A stretch of 36,520 bases of DNA from CAZQIC01 sp964593555 (GTDB lineage: Bacteria; Bacteroidota; Bacteroidia; JAFLBG01). A model generated the notes under the pieces. That model saw nothing but the letters and a program-made list of their open reading frames with translations. It ran no database searches and was not told the DNA's origin. Position 1 is the stretch's first letter, and each line of letters opens with the position of its first letter. The stretch covers positions 1-36,520 of the forward strand of contig CAZQIC010000032.1 in NCBI GenBank assembly GCA_964593555.1, given 5' to 3'. A program made the translations under genes and the position numbers. Below, piece after piece: positions 8,701-16,280 of this stretch.

Positions 8701-8901
8701 ACTACCATCATATTTTGTAATACCTCCATCGTTTGTGCCGAACCACATAACTCCGGCATCATCCTGAAGAATACTTAATACCTGCGCCTGAGACAACCCG
8801 TTTTCAGTCGTAATATTGCTGAAAAAATATTGTTGCGAATGAGAAAACCTCGAAACAAAAAGAAGTAATAGAAAAAAAGTAAATTTTAACTTAGAAATCA
8901 C
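5707..8901 (-). CDS. Beta-propeller sensor with SpoIIE-type serine phosphatase output
   Basis: A 1064-aa membrane signalling protein. A signal peptide (about 1-22, ending SHSQ) precedes a periplasmic array of two-component-regulator propeller repeats (about 25-620, recurring WFGT/WIGT-N-G motifs). A Y_Y_Y domain (about 665-735), one membrane segment (about 741-761), a helical linker and a cytoplasmic PP2C/SpoIIE phosphatase (about 800-1064) follow. Metal-binding acidic motifs are visible: DIVSGDFYW, AIDCTGHGVPGA, SDGYADQFGG and the terminal VDDVCVIGI. There is no histidine kinase or response-regulator domain, so it likely senses an external ligand and dephosphorylates a cytoplasmic protein such as an anti-sigma antagonist; none is encoded nearby. 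The start codon is GTG, required for the signal peptide and preceded by an in-frame TGA two codons upstream. Confidence 0.9.
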   Translation of the reverse strand: MISKLKFTFFLLLLFVSRFSHSQQYFFSNITTENGLSQAQVLSILQDDAGVMWFGTNDGGITKYDGSKFEYITTKNGLVDNVVYSILQYDKSTFLVGTNNGVSFIRNNKIINYNIEDKLTSNRIFDIIKLKNNEVLLGTGKGVCEFEKGFFERRNFGKLLDSAAVFNIYEDTKGGIWFSTLGSGVFYFQNGALQNINSANGLKENFVYSVSQKDEFNFWLCTSAGLFNMNVESGIVTPVFEKDIPDYYNTQFYSVDNDSAGNIWIASSIGVYKYRNSLEKISTQNGLVNNNVWKIYIDREKNVWFGSKENGISVLPDLAWEHYGEQNGLTGKTINVISKFGMEMYCGTDEGFSIFKNNKFVSYGNSNGLISGEALCLQIDSKGYAWIGTNSGISKFSNGKFINYEFDKKLLNKYNRCYDLLIESDNKIWLGTLAGLAVVENGKLSPVTFDGVSSPKSIYNLFMSSDKTLWMGCDDGLYSMKNNSLKRYSAKDGISEKRINCVTVDEKGVLWVATNEGIYYLNETKFLKISVADGLSSNNAYSIAFDRQQRLWVGEPNGVDRIELNNYKIVKVTHFDGDNGFAGKDCRSNSVYVDDSTGHIYFGTVNGLMVYRPEYEKKTISLPLVKLNSVNLFSQITNWKEHTDSVDWVGMPVNLELPFSKNYLTFNFVGVSLSAPAKVRYQYMLKGLDKDWLPVTAKTEAIYSNLPPNKYEFLVKSANENNVWSAPQSFKFVILPPFYKTWWFYSLCIAIVIGGIFSYVKIRSANIQITRQSRIIEKNNKDIQMAYVEIAQAHQNITDSIRYAKRLQDAILPAERHIHALLPNSFVIYKPKDIVSGDFYWMVNKGGKILIAAIDCTGHGVPGALVSIVGNNGLMRTVNEFGLTKPAEILDKLSVLVEETLQQNDEAEVRDGMDMALCSFDNTKKVLEYSGANNPLYFVRVKNGQELVDNGKVLSPLMFNETHCLYEIKPDKQPIGLFERRKGFTNHSINFTEGDTIYIFSDGYADQFGGAKGKKFLYRSLRELLLSIQGKQMKDQKVVLETAFENWRGSHEQVDDVCVIGIKL

Positions 8902-8905
8902 AATT

Positions 8906-8913
8906 CAAAAATA
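8906..8913 (-). promoter_or_regulatory. -7 box of the sensor gene, abutting its GTG start
   Basis: The minus strand reads TATTTTTG, a full match to TAnnTTTG, ending 4 nt before the GTG start codon. Initiation 5-7 nt downstream would fall on or near the GTG, so the mRNA may be leaderless. It lies just past the terminator of the preceding operon. Confidence 0.5.
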
Positions 8914-8921
8914 CGCTTTTA

Positions 8922-8957
8922 TTAAAAAGGGGCCCCAGAAATGAAGCCCCCTTTTAA
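8922..8957 (-). terminator. Intrinsic terminator after the gldFG operon
   Basis: On the minus strand a G/C-rich stem (GGGGGC with GCCCC, arms around 8929-8933 and 8946-8951, 12-nt loop) is followed by CTTTTTAAT. It lies directly after the T9SS protein at 8978 and before the sensor gene's promoter. Confidence 0.8.
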
Positions 8958-8977
8958 GGATAATTATAAAATTTGCT

Positions 8978-10750
8978 TTAATCTTTTATCAATGTAGCGG
9001 AACTGGAATTTTCGCTCCCTTCATTTACCATTACAAAGTAGAGCCCTGAAGGCATTTTTGCCATGTCTAATTGAAAATTATGTATTCCAATTTCTTTGGT
9101 ACCACCATCGATGGTTAAACATTTAGCACCCAAGGTATTATAAACATTAATTAAAACAGAAGACTTTTCATGCAGCCCTAACTGAAGCGTTGTATTATTA
9201 CTTGCTGGATTTGGGAACACTTTAAGTAAATTATAAGAAAGTGCTTTAGGTTCGTTAAGTCCAACAAAGGTTGCTGTTGTATATATGGAGTCTTCTCCTA
9301 CGAAAAAATCTAATGAACTGTTTGTAACAGTAGTAACAACAGTAAATGTATAGGTATTTGCCATAAACAACCCCGGTATATCTACATGGATCTCATACGT
9401 TCCAGGCTGAAGATTACTAATCACAAAATTACCACTACCAGTTGCTTGGCTTTCTGCCATTGCCTTACCACCGGGAGTTTTTTTAACGATTATATCTACA
9501 CCAGGTATAACTTCTGCAAAGGGTAATGGATTAGGACTTGGTATTGCCGGGCCATTTTTCCAGAAAGGAGCAATTAAAGTTATGCTGCCAGATAATAAAA
9601 CGCTGTTTGACTGCGCAGGAATATATTGCAAGCTAATATCCCTTCCCGATGTGTTACACTGACACGCCAAGGTATTAATTGTATCTGCACCCAACCAGTT
9701 TGTTGTATCACCATAAAATGTTGTTAATGCATTGGAGTAAATGGCAGTATCAGGTCTAATTGCTACAAGGTATGTTCCATAAGGAATTGAATCAAACAAA
9801 TAATTACCATTTATATCAATATCAGATACATCAAGAATATCATGAACTGAAAAAGTTGAATTTTCACGATACAACAATGCTTTACAACCTGGACAGGACG
9901 TAACCGCAGTACCACCTATATTTTCATAAACGGTGCCGGATATCGTTCCAAAATCAACAGGCAATGTATACCATGCATAATTAGTAAGGGCCGTAGATGT
10001 GGTATCAAGCATTTGCTGCATCAAAAGAATTGATGATCCAAATGTGTTATTGCGAAGAAAAATATATCGATCAAACCTTGAAGGATAAGCTGATCCTAGA
10101 ATCGTATCGAACCTGATGTTTGTTTCCTTTGCCAATAAAACATTATCAAAAGTATCGACAGGAGTAATTAATGTTCCATATCCAATGCCTTCAAGTTTTT
10201 TTATTCCCTGCCTTACATTCATTGTATCTAAACCAGGGTACACTAGGTATCTGGAACTATCCACCAGAAGTCCACCATAAGCAGGATTGGAAGGTGTAAA
10301 CAATTCATCATCTATCGCTATAAAAGCAGTATCAATTCCATAAGAAGCCATTAGACTATTTGTGGTATAGGCACCGACCGCCCATATTCCATTTGTATCA
10401 ATCCTAAAAAAAGTAAAAGTAGAATCGTCAAGAGGGAATGGTGCTCTTAAAAACGATACATGAGTTGCAGTAGGAAAAAAAGAAAGGTATTGAGAACAAT
10501 TACAATTAGGATCCGACTTATCAAATGTTGCCAATACAAATGTATCCGAAGGGTTAACAAACTTATTAGAATAATCCCAAAGCTGCGGAGTAGCTCCCGA
10601 TGCGGGTATTCCCATAGCAGGATTATTCTTCTCGTACACCTGCTTTATTTTTGTGCCAGCAACAGGTAAATAGCGTCCTTTAATTTGTGGACCCTGAGCA
10701 AAACAAATGTTAATAATTAATAGAGATAAGGAAGTAAAAAATATTTTCAT
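8978..10750 (-). CDS. T9SS type A cargo protein with carboxypeptidase-regulatory-like repeats
   Basis: A 590-aa exported protein. It has a signal peptide (about 1-18, ending CFAQ) and a large unassigned N-terminal region (about 20-260). Two beta-sandwich segments of the carboxypeptidase regulatory or SdrD-B kind follow, near 266-345 (GTISGTVYENIGG ... IPYGTYLVAI) and 385-475 (NLQPGTYEIHVDIPG). A type A T9SS sorting domain closes the protein (about 507-590, KVFPNPASNNTTLQL ... GLYFVMV). It should be exported through the type IX system and kept at the surface or released. It follows the DUF4340 gene by 45 bp with no clear promoter between, so it is probably the last gene of the gldF operon, before the terminator at 8922. 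No catalytic motif is recognised. Confidence 0.85.
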   Translation of the reverse strand: MKIFFTSLSLLIINICFAQGPQIKGRYLPVAGTKIKQVYEKNNPAMGIPASGATPQLWDYSNKFVNPSDTFVLATFDKSDPNCNCSQYLSFFPTATHVSFLRAPFPLDDSTFTFFRIDTNGIWAVGAYTTNSLMASYGIDTAFIAIDDELFTPSNPAYGGLLVDSSRYLVYPGLDTMNVRQGIKKLEGIGYGTLITPVDTFDNVLLAKETNIRFDTILGSAYPSRFDRYIFLRNNTFGSSILLMQQMLDTTSTALTNYAWYTLPVDFGTISGTVYENIGGTAVTSCPGCKALLYRENSTFSVHDILDVSDIDINGNYLFDSIPYGTYLVAIRPDTAIYSNALTTFYGDTTNWLGADTINTLACQCNTSGRDISLQYIPAQSNSVLLSGSITLIAPFWKNGPAIPSPNPLPFAEVIPGVDIIVKKTPGGKAMAESQATGSGNFVISNLQPGTYEIHVDIPGLFMANTYTFTVVTTVTNSSLDFFVGEDSIYTTATFVGLNEPKALSYNLLKVFPNPASNNTTLQLGLHEKSSVLINVYNTLGAKCLTIDGGTKEIGIHNFQLDMAKMPSGLYFVMVNEGSENSSSATLIKD

Positions 10751-10795
10751 TTTTGGATAATTTAATTATGCCCTAAATTACCAAAAAAATTGCAA

Positions 10796-11833
10796 CTAAA
10801 CCTTAGGTTTGCTCATAAAATACCCAGGGGTTTGTAATAATTTACCAAAAACGAAATACTGTACACTTACAAAGTCCTTACCATCATTTATAAATGTATA
10901 CATATGGTCCGGATCGTATTTTATGGGCTTTCCAGCTATTTCCAGGCCTTCAATTTTATGCGGCATATGATATAGCGTTATTGCATTTTGTTCATTTTTT
11001 TTATTTGTAACAGTAATTTTTGCAAAGGCCATATTTTTAAAAACAGCATCTTTTAAACTATCTGCTGCATCATTTTTCAGTATCTCATATTGTATATTCT
11101 GATAATACGATAAGTACCTTTTCATTTTCATTACATCACCATCTAAAATTAATGCGTTCTTCTTTAAATCTTTTACCTCAAAAGAATTATTCCCGTTATT
11201 AAATACCTCGAATGAATTGTCAAGCTCCTCAATGTACTCCACCTTAACGGACGCAATATCATCGGGATAATACCTGAAAACAAAACGTGCCCTCCAATCT
11301 CTTAGATCGGTAAAATACCTCACGCCCACATTCCCATTAAATCCTGGCATAAACATAATGAAAGGAGCAGAAGAGTTTTCACCTGTTTTAGGATCGGACA
11401 AAAGCATATAGGTGGCCAAACCATCCTGCGTTTCGCCACCAACATAATAGGATTTTACAAGGCCATCCTTTTTATAGATTTCAATTTTAACTGATGAAGA
11501 TGCAAGAGATTTGATTATGGTTTCTTTTGCCGCGTTTGGGACCGGGCTCATTACCTCTATATTTTTTATCGTCTCAAGTAAATTATCAACAACACCTTTG
11601 TTGGCAACATACTTCCCTTCCACCTGCCAATCGCCATTACCAAGTCTTTCAAGTGTAACACTATGATTAGACCTGTCCGCCATAAATATTTTTGTTATCG
11701 AAGCTGTATCCCTTACAGCAAAATCGCGAAGCTCCTTTTTAATCGTACCATTCGTGCTTTTATTTATTACAAGCCAAAAAGTAAGTGGAGCCAAAAGGGC
11801 AACCAGTATAATAGCTATTTTATTTTTTTTCAT
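10796..11833 (-). CDS. DUF4340 domain protein, companion of GldFG
   Basis: A 345-aa protein with one N-terminal membrane anchor (about 6-24, IAIILVALLAPLTFWLVI) and a periplasmic region of the DUF4340 type: a repeated beta-rich module with GDWQVEGKYVANKGVVDNLL early and a second half ending FGKLLQTPGYFM. It begins 9 bp after the end of gldG, so it is co-transcribed. DUF4340 proteins are known beside ABC-2 permeases and GldG-like auxiliary proteins in many bacteria, where they are thought to be periplasmic parts of the same exporter. That role here is inference. It is not one of the classical Gld proteins of Flavobacterium johnsoniae. Confidence 0.75.
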   Translation of the reverse strand: MKKNKIAIILVALLAPLTFWLVINKSTNGTIKKELRDFAVRDTASITKIFMADRSNHSVTLERLGNGDWQVEGKYVANKGVVDNLLETIKNIEVMSPVPNAAKETIIKSLASSSVKIEIYKKDGLVKSYYVGGETQDGLATYMLLSDPKTGENSSAPFIMFMPGFNGNVGVRYFTDLRDWRARFVFRYYPDDIASVKVEYIEELDNSFEVFNNGNNSFEVKDLKKNALILDGDVMKMKRYLSYYQNIQYEILKNDAADSLKDAVFKNMAFAKITVTNKKNEQNAITLYHMPHKIEGLEIAGKPIKYDPDHMYTFINDGKDFVSVQYFVFGKLLQTPGYFMSKPKV

Positions 11834-11842
11834 AGTTAATAT

Positions 11843-13579
11843 CTATTTAGCAAAACGTTTTCGTCTTAAATAAAATAAAGTCATTGCTACAAGGGCCAAA
11901 ACCGCCAATGGCATAACCGTATTTACAACCTGCCATTTTAGTTTCTGAGTTTTTATTTTTTTCTTATCCAGCAATCTGAGTTTAACTTCTCTTGAACGAA
12001 CAGATAGAATACCAGTATCATCGCACAGGTAATCAATGCAGTTCAGTAGAAAATTTTTATTTCCAAAAGTTCGTTGCGTTGCAACATCGTAGCCTAATGG
12101 AAAAACTTTACGGGTAGAATATTGTACCACATTTTTTATCACATCGCCATCACTTATAACGATCATACTTGTTGAAGTACTTTTTTCTTTGAAGGCTATA
12201 AATTTATTTTCAATAAAATCTTTTGCAAGTCCGCGGTTCTTATACAATGATTGAAACTCTCCTTCCAACAATACAGCAACGGGTTTAAATGAATCTCTGA
12301 ACTGGCGCTCATCTGGCTTAATGTTTACCATTCCCAATGCAACTCTTACAGGGGCATTTACTGTTTTGGAATATTTAGAACTGGTAAGCAATATTGTTTT
12401 ATTAATTCCTTTTGCCGAAACAGTATCGATGCTGCTAACAAATTCAAATTTTATCAAATCCAGATTATTAACAATGGGGTGCTTGCTTTGAGGCATGATT
12501 AATGGATTAAATATCCATGGCTCCAATTCCCATCTTGGTTGATTGCCATACAATGCTTTATTCACCATAATAAAAGACGATTGCAGATCCTGAACAAGAT
12601 TTGTATTTATCCTCACGCCATATTTAAATAATTGATCATCGAGATTCATTGTATTGCTTAGGCCAACAGAATACCCAGTTGCCAGACTGTCAAGATCAGT
12701 ATATACCATATCCAGCAGCCAAAGAACCCTACCTCCATTCATTATAAACTGATCAATTACAAACTTATCTTTTTCGGAAAATGCAGAATCGGGTTTTGCA
12801 ATAATAATTGCTTTGTACTTGTTCGCCACTTTTATTTTTCCTGAGGGCAGAGAATCTCTCTCAGATAATGATGCGATATCTTCATTGAGCGCAACCCTAT
12901 CCACAGTATAATTACTCCTTAGAGTGCGAATAATATCTGCAGTTCTGATAGTATCTAATTCATGATGTCCTTCGAGAAAAGCAATACTTGGCTTCCCTTC
13001 CTGTCCCAAATTTTTGATGGTACTTGCCAAACCAAACTCTAAAGCCTGAACAGAATTATTTAATACTTCGTCCGGACCAACTCCTGCCTGTGTTTGTAAT
13101 AATTCCCAGGGCATTTCTTTCCCCCTATATGAAACAAGAGCGCCAGGAAAAATTATTTGTTCGGTTTTGCCTGTTTCTTCTTTCACTTCAAGATTTGTGG
13201 GCTTTAATCCTTTCTGATACAATTGCCTGTAAACTTCATCGCGCTGTTTCTTATCCGGATTTTCGGAAGGATTAATAAATTCATACTCGATATTAGAATT
13301 TGAATACAACCTGCACTCATCCAGCATAATTTTTGTTTCGTCACGGAGTCTTTTAAATCCAGAAGGAAATTCGCCTTCGAGGTAAACTTTTACGTATACC
13401 ACATCCTTAATATTGTTCAGAAGATCTTTCGTATTCTTCGAGAGCGTATATCTTTTTTCGGAGGTAAGATCGAAGCGATGAAAAACATAAGAAGAAATAA
13501 TATTTATAAATAGAATAATAACTATTACCAGCATAAGCTGAATAGTATCTCTCCTTTTATTTTTTCTTTTCACTACCAT
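11843..13579 (-). CDS. gldG: Gliding motility ABC transporter auxiliary protein GldG
   Basis: A 578-aa protein with an N-terminal membrane segment (about 14-34), a long periplasmic ABC_transp_aux-type region and a C-terminal membrane segment (about 553-571) ending in a basic tail (LRRKRFAK). FHRFDLTSEKRYTLSKNT after the first helix, VYLEGEFPSGFKRL, YEFINPSEN and ILLTSSKYSKTVNAPVRVAL are characteristic of GldG. Together with GldF and the ATPase GldA, not encoded in this window, it forms an ABC-type complex required for gliding in some flavobacteria. It overlaps gldF by 7 bp and precedes the DUF4340 gene by 9 bp. Confidence 0.95.
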   Translation of the reverse strand: MVVKRKNKRRDTIQLMLVIVIILFINIISSYVFHRFDLTSEKRYTLSKNTKDLLNNIKDVVYVKVYLEGEFPSGFKRLRDETKIMLDECRLYSNSNIEYEFINPSENPDKKQRDEVYRQLYQKGLKPTNLEVKEETGKTEQIIFPGALVSYRGKEMPWELLQTQAGVGPDEVLNNSVQALEFGLASTIKNLGQEGKPSIAFLEGHHELDTIRTADIIRTLRSNYTVDRVALNEDIASLSERDSLPSGKIKVANKYKAIIIAKPDSAFSEKDKFVIDQFIMNGGRVLWLLDMVYTDLDSLATGYSVGLSNTMNLDDQLFKYGVRINTNLVQDLQSSFIMVNKALYGNQPRWELEPWIFNPLIMPQSKHPIVNNLDLIKFEFVSSIDTVSAKGINKTILLTSSKYSKTVNAPVRVALGMVNIKPDERQFRDSFKPVAVLLEGEFQSLYKNRGLAKDFIENKFIAFKEKSTSTSMIVISDGDVIKNVVQYSTRKVFPLGYDVATQRTFGNKNFLLNCIDYLCDDTGILSVRSREVKLRLLDKKKIKTQKLKWQVVNTVMPLAVLALVAMTLFYLRRKRFAK

Positions 13580-14304
13580 TTTCTGCTTTCCAAAGATGTT
13601 CGTGTAAAAAGAATAAACAAACTCATGATGCTTAAAAAGTAAACCACATCTCTTGTATCAACCACTCCCCTGCTCAATGATCTATAATGATCATTCATAC
13701 CCAGCCTAATAATGAAATCATCTACTTTGCCAAATAATTCAAATGCACTTAAGGCTTCAAAGCCATAACACATAAACAAACAAAGCGATATTGAAAAAAT
13801 AAATGACAGAATCTGGTTATCAGTAAGAGAGGATGTGAAAACTCCTATAGAAACATATGCACCGCCAAGCAACAGCAATCCAATATATGAACCCCAGGTT
13901 CCGCCCGAGTCAATATTTCCAGGAATGCTGCCAAGCACATAAACAGAATAATAATAGATGAGTGTTGGTAACAAAGCACAAACAACTAAAATAAATCCGG
14001 CAAAAAATTTAGCCAATACAATTTGCAGATCACTTAAAGGCCTTGTAAGTAATAACTCAATAGTTCCTGCTTTCTTTTCATCAGCAAATGAACGCATGGT
14101 AATGGCAGGAATAAGAAATAGAAAAATTATTGGGGCGAGACTAAAAAGAGGATCTAAATTCGCAAAGCCATTTTCAAGAATATTTGAATCAAACGGCAAT
14201 ACCCACATCACCAGGCCGGTCGCAATAAGAAATACACCGATCACGATATAGCCTATCAATGAATTTAAAAAGGAACTTATCTCCTTTTTTAAAAGGGTTA
14301 TCAT
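13573..14304 (-). CDS. gldF: Gliding motility ABC transporter permease GldF
   Basis: A 243-aa ABC-2-type permease with about six membrane segments. The N-terminus LLKKEISSFLNSLIGYIVIG and the loop MRSFADEKKAGTIELLLTRP are hallmark GldF/ABC-2 signatures; the latter is the coupling region contacting the ATPase. It is the first gene of the gldF-gldG-DUF4340-T9SS cargo run and overlaps gldG by 7 bp. A -7 box TACTTTTG lies at 14344-14351 on the minus strand, about 40 bp upstream of the ATG. Confidence 0.95.
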   Translation of the reverse strand: MITLLKKEISSFLNSLIGYIVIGVFLIATGLVMWVLPFDSNILENGFANLDPLFSLAPIIFLFLIPAITMRSFADEKKAGTIELLLTRPLSDLQIVLAKFFAGFILVVCALLPTLIYYYSVYVLGSIPGNIDSGGTWGSYIGLLLLGGAYVSIGVFTSSLTDNQILSFIFSISLCLFMCYGFEALSAFELFGKVDDFIIRLGMNDHYRSLSRGVVDTRDVVYFLSIMSLFILFTRTSLESRKW

Positions 14305-14343
14305 AAATGATCAGTTTAAAAATTTAAACTAAAGAATAACGAA

Positions 14344-14351
14344 CAAAAGTA
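14344..14351 (-). promoter_or_regulatory. -7 box of the gldF operon
   Basis: The minus strand reads TACTTTTG, a full TAnnTTTG match. It stands one base from a plus-strand -7 box (14353-14360), so the two divergent promoters overlap. No clear -33 TTG is seen. Confidence 0.55.
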
Positions 14352-14352
14352 A

Positions 14353-14360
14353 TATTTTTG
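14353..14360 (+). promoter_or_regulatory. -7 box of the 14383 gene
   Basis: TATTTTTG matches TAnnTTTG; transcription would start near 14366, about 17 nt before the TTG start codon. It is divergent from and adjacent to the gldF -7 box. Confidence 0.5.
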
Positions 14361-14382
14361 CGCTCTTAATTCCCTATTCCTT

Positions 14383-16191
14383 TTGAACAAAAGATTAACC
14401 TATTCTTTCTTCTTCCTTTTTACCTGCCTGCAATACATGGATGGGCAAAATGCAAATATATGGTACTTCGGGAACGGAGCGGGCATTGATTTCACCAACG
14501 GTTACCCAATGGCAATTAACGGTGAATTATATACGAATGAAGGCTGCGCTGTGGCCAATGATACTTATGGAAAACTACTATTTTATACTGATGGTACCAC
14601 CGTGTGGAACAATAAACATGATACGATATCGGGTGCTGTCGGTCTTGGTGGTGGAAGATCCACTACACAATCAGCAGTTATAGTACCTATTTCTTCAAAG
14701 ACAGGACAGTATTATATTTTCACCGTATCTGAACAAATAAGTAAGCCCGGTTTATCGTATTCTATCATTGATATAAAAGCGAATAAAGAACAAGGATCTG
14801 TTCTAAAAAAAAATGTTCCTCTTTTATTCCCTGTAACTGAAAAGCTCATTACAGTGAAGCATTGCAATGGCAACGATACCTGGGTTATTGTACACGAGTG
14901 GAACACCAATTCATTTTACTCCTACCTGGTTTCGGATAAAGGAGTTTCTCAGCCTGTTATTTCGAGTGTTGGTTTGGTACATAAAAGTTTTGGTGCACCG
15001 GAAAGCGGAGAGGCCATTGGTTATTTAAAGGCATCGCCAGATGGAAAAAGGTTAGCCATTGCAATAAATAAAATTAGTTTTAGCAATATCCAGTTATTTG
15101 ACTTTAATCCGGCTAGCGGAAAAATTAGTTTGCCTGTAAGCCTTTCCGCTGAAGGAAATGCATATGGGGTATCGTTTTCTCCCGATAATACAAAATTGTA
15201 TATCACATTTGACTCTGGCCCTAATGGCCTCGTGCAATATGACCTAACCGCAACAGATGTGCGGGGCAGTGAGACAATTATTGCAAAGGGTGAAAGAGGC
15301 AGATTTGGCGCTCTACAAACCGGACCTGATGAAAAAATATACATTGCCACTGCATCGCCTTATTTAAATGTGATTACTAACCCTAATGGTAAAGGACCAA
15401 AATGTAATTACAAAGAAAGAGCGGTTGACCTTATGGGTAAGTACAGCACATTCGGACTTCCCTCCTTTCCTGAAAACATTTTTGGAAGCACAAGATTGAA
15501 TCTGGGAAGGGACACTAATGTTTGTGATAATAAATATGAACTCAGATGCAATGTAAAAGCCAATGAAACAAATTGGTCGACCGGTGAAAAAACATCATCC
15601 ATTATTGTTACAAAAACTGGAAAGTACTGGCTTACCATTAAAAACGGAGATTGTACGGAGACCGATTCTATAACTGTTACACTTAATAAAACCGGAAAAT
15701 TAAAACTTGAATTAGGGAAAGACACATCATTTTGCGACGAACAATTTACATTGGATGCAAATAACCCGGGTGCAAAATACAAATGGAGCACAGGAGCAAC
15801 AACACAAAAAATAATCATTGAAGAATCTGGAAAATACCTGGTATTGGTAAACGATGAAGTCTGTTCAAAAAAGGATTCCATTAAACTAAACTTCAGAGGG
15901 CAACCGGTTTTTATTCCCGTAACAGAATTTACTCCTAACAATGGAGGTTTCAATGAACGATTTGATTACATCATAGAAAACATTGACTACTTCGAACTTA
16001 AAATTGAAAATAAAAAAGGAAAAACGGTTTTCAAATCGAAAAACATGCAGGAAAAATGGAGAGGATATTATAAAGATAAAATTGTGGCCTCCGGAGTTTA
16101 TTCCTGGACATTAAAATACAAAAACGAATGCCAGGGAAAAGAAACATTTGTAAAAAAAGGTGAAGTGAAGGTGTTGCGGTTTAATTATTGA
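14383..16191 (+). CDS. T9SS type B secreted protein with gliding-associated C-terminal domain
   Basis: A 602-aa exported protein. The chosen start is a TTG: it gives a proper signal peptide (about 1-21, ending YMDGQ), whereas the first in-frame ATG (residue 19) would remove it. Residues about 25-380 look like a beta-propeller or WD40-like fold (IWYFGNGAGIDF, YLKASPDGKRLAIAI, VSFSPDNTKLYITF). Two Ig-like units follow (about 385-430 and 440-490; each has NWSTG or KWSTG, and GKYWL or GKYLV). The last 93 residues (EFTPNNGGFNERF onward) are the CHU_C / gliding-motility-associated domain used as the type B T9SS signal. It is divergent from gldF. The role is unknown; adhesion or surface binding is plausible. 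Confidence 0.85.
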   Translation: MNKRLTYSFFFLFTCLQYMDGQNANIWYFGNGAGIDFTNGYPMAINGELYTNEGCAVANDTYGKLLFYTDGTTVWNNKHDTISGAVGLGGGRSTTQSAVIVPISSKTGQYYIFTVSEQISKPGLSYSIIDIKANKEQGSVLKKNVPLLFPVTEKLITVKHCNGNDTWVIVHEWNTNSFYSYLVSDKGVSQPVISSVGLVHKSFGAPESGEAIGYLKASPDGKRLAIAINKISFSNIQLFDFNPASGKISLPVSLSAEGNAYGVSFSPDNTKLYITFDSGPNGLVQYDLTATDVRGSETIIAKGERGRFGALQTGPDEKIYIATASPYLNVITNPNGKGPKCNYKERAVDLMGKYSTFGLPSFPENIFGSTRLNLGRDTNVCDNKYELRCNVKANETNWSTGEKTSSIIVTKTGKYWLTIKNGDCTETDSITVTLNKTGKLKLELGKDTSFCDEQFTLDANNPGAKYKWSTGATTQKIIIEESGKYLVLVNDEVCSKKDSIKLNFRGQPVFIPVTEFTPNNGGFNERFDYIIENIDYFELKIENKKGKTVFKSKNMQEKWRGYYKDKIVASGVYSWTLKYKNECQGKETFVKKGEVKVLRFNY

Positions 16192-16226
16192 TCTCTAAAT
16201 ATCACTCCAAATAATAGTGTTATCTT

Positions 16227-16250
16227 AACCGCGACCTTTAGGTCGTGGTT
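16227..16250. repeat. REP-like hairpin 1
   Basis: AACCGCGACC-TTTA-GGTCGTGGTT: 10-bp arms with one wobble pair and a 4-nt loop. It resembles hairpin 5 at 16787, on the other side of the transposase gene. Confidence 0.85.
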
Positions 16251-16266
16251 AGCTCTGTAACATTAA

Positions 16267-16280
16267 GGGGCTTTAGCCCT
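16267..16280. repeat. REP-like hairpin 2 (downstream end of the RAYT)
   Basis: GGGGC-TTTA-GCCCT. The stop codon of the frame-restored transposase (16273-16275) lies inside its loop. With the neighbouring AATATTTATCA it is an inverted copy of hairpin 3. Confidence 0.85.

Noticed and set aside
15408..15953. 181-codon minus-strand frame inside the T9SS type B gene
   Set aside because: It mirrors the sense gene's Ig-like and CTD region; no family resemblance, and the sense strand is clearly coding.
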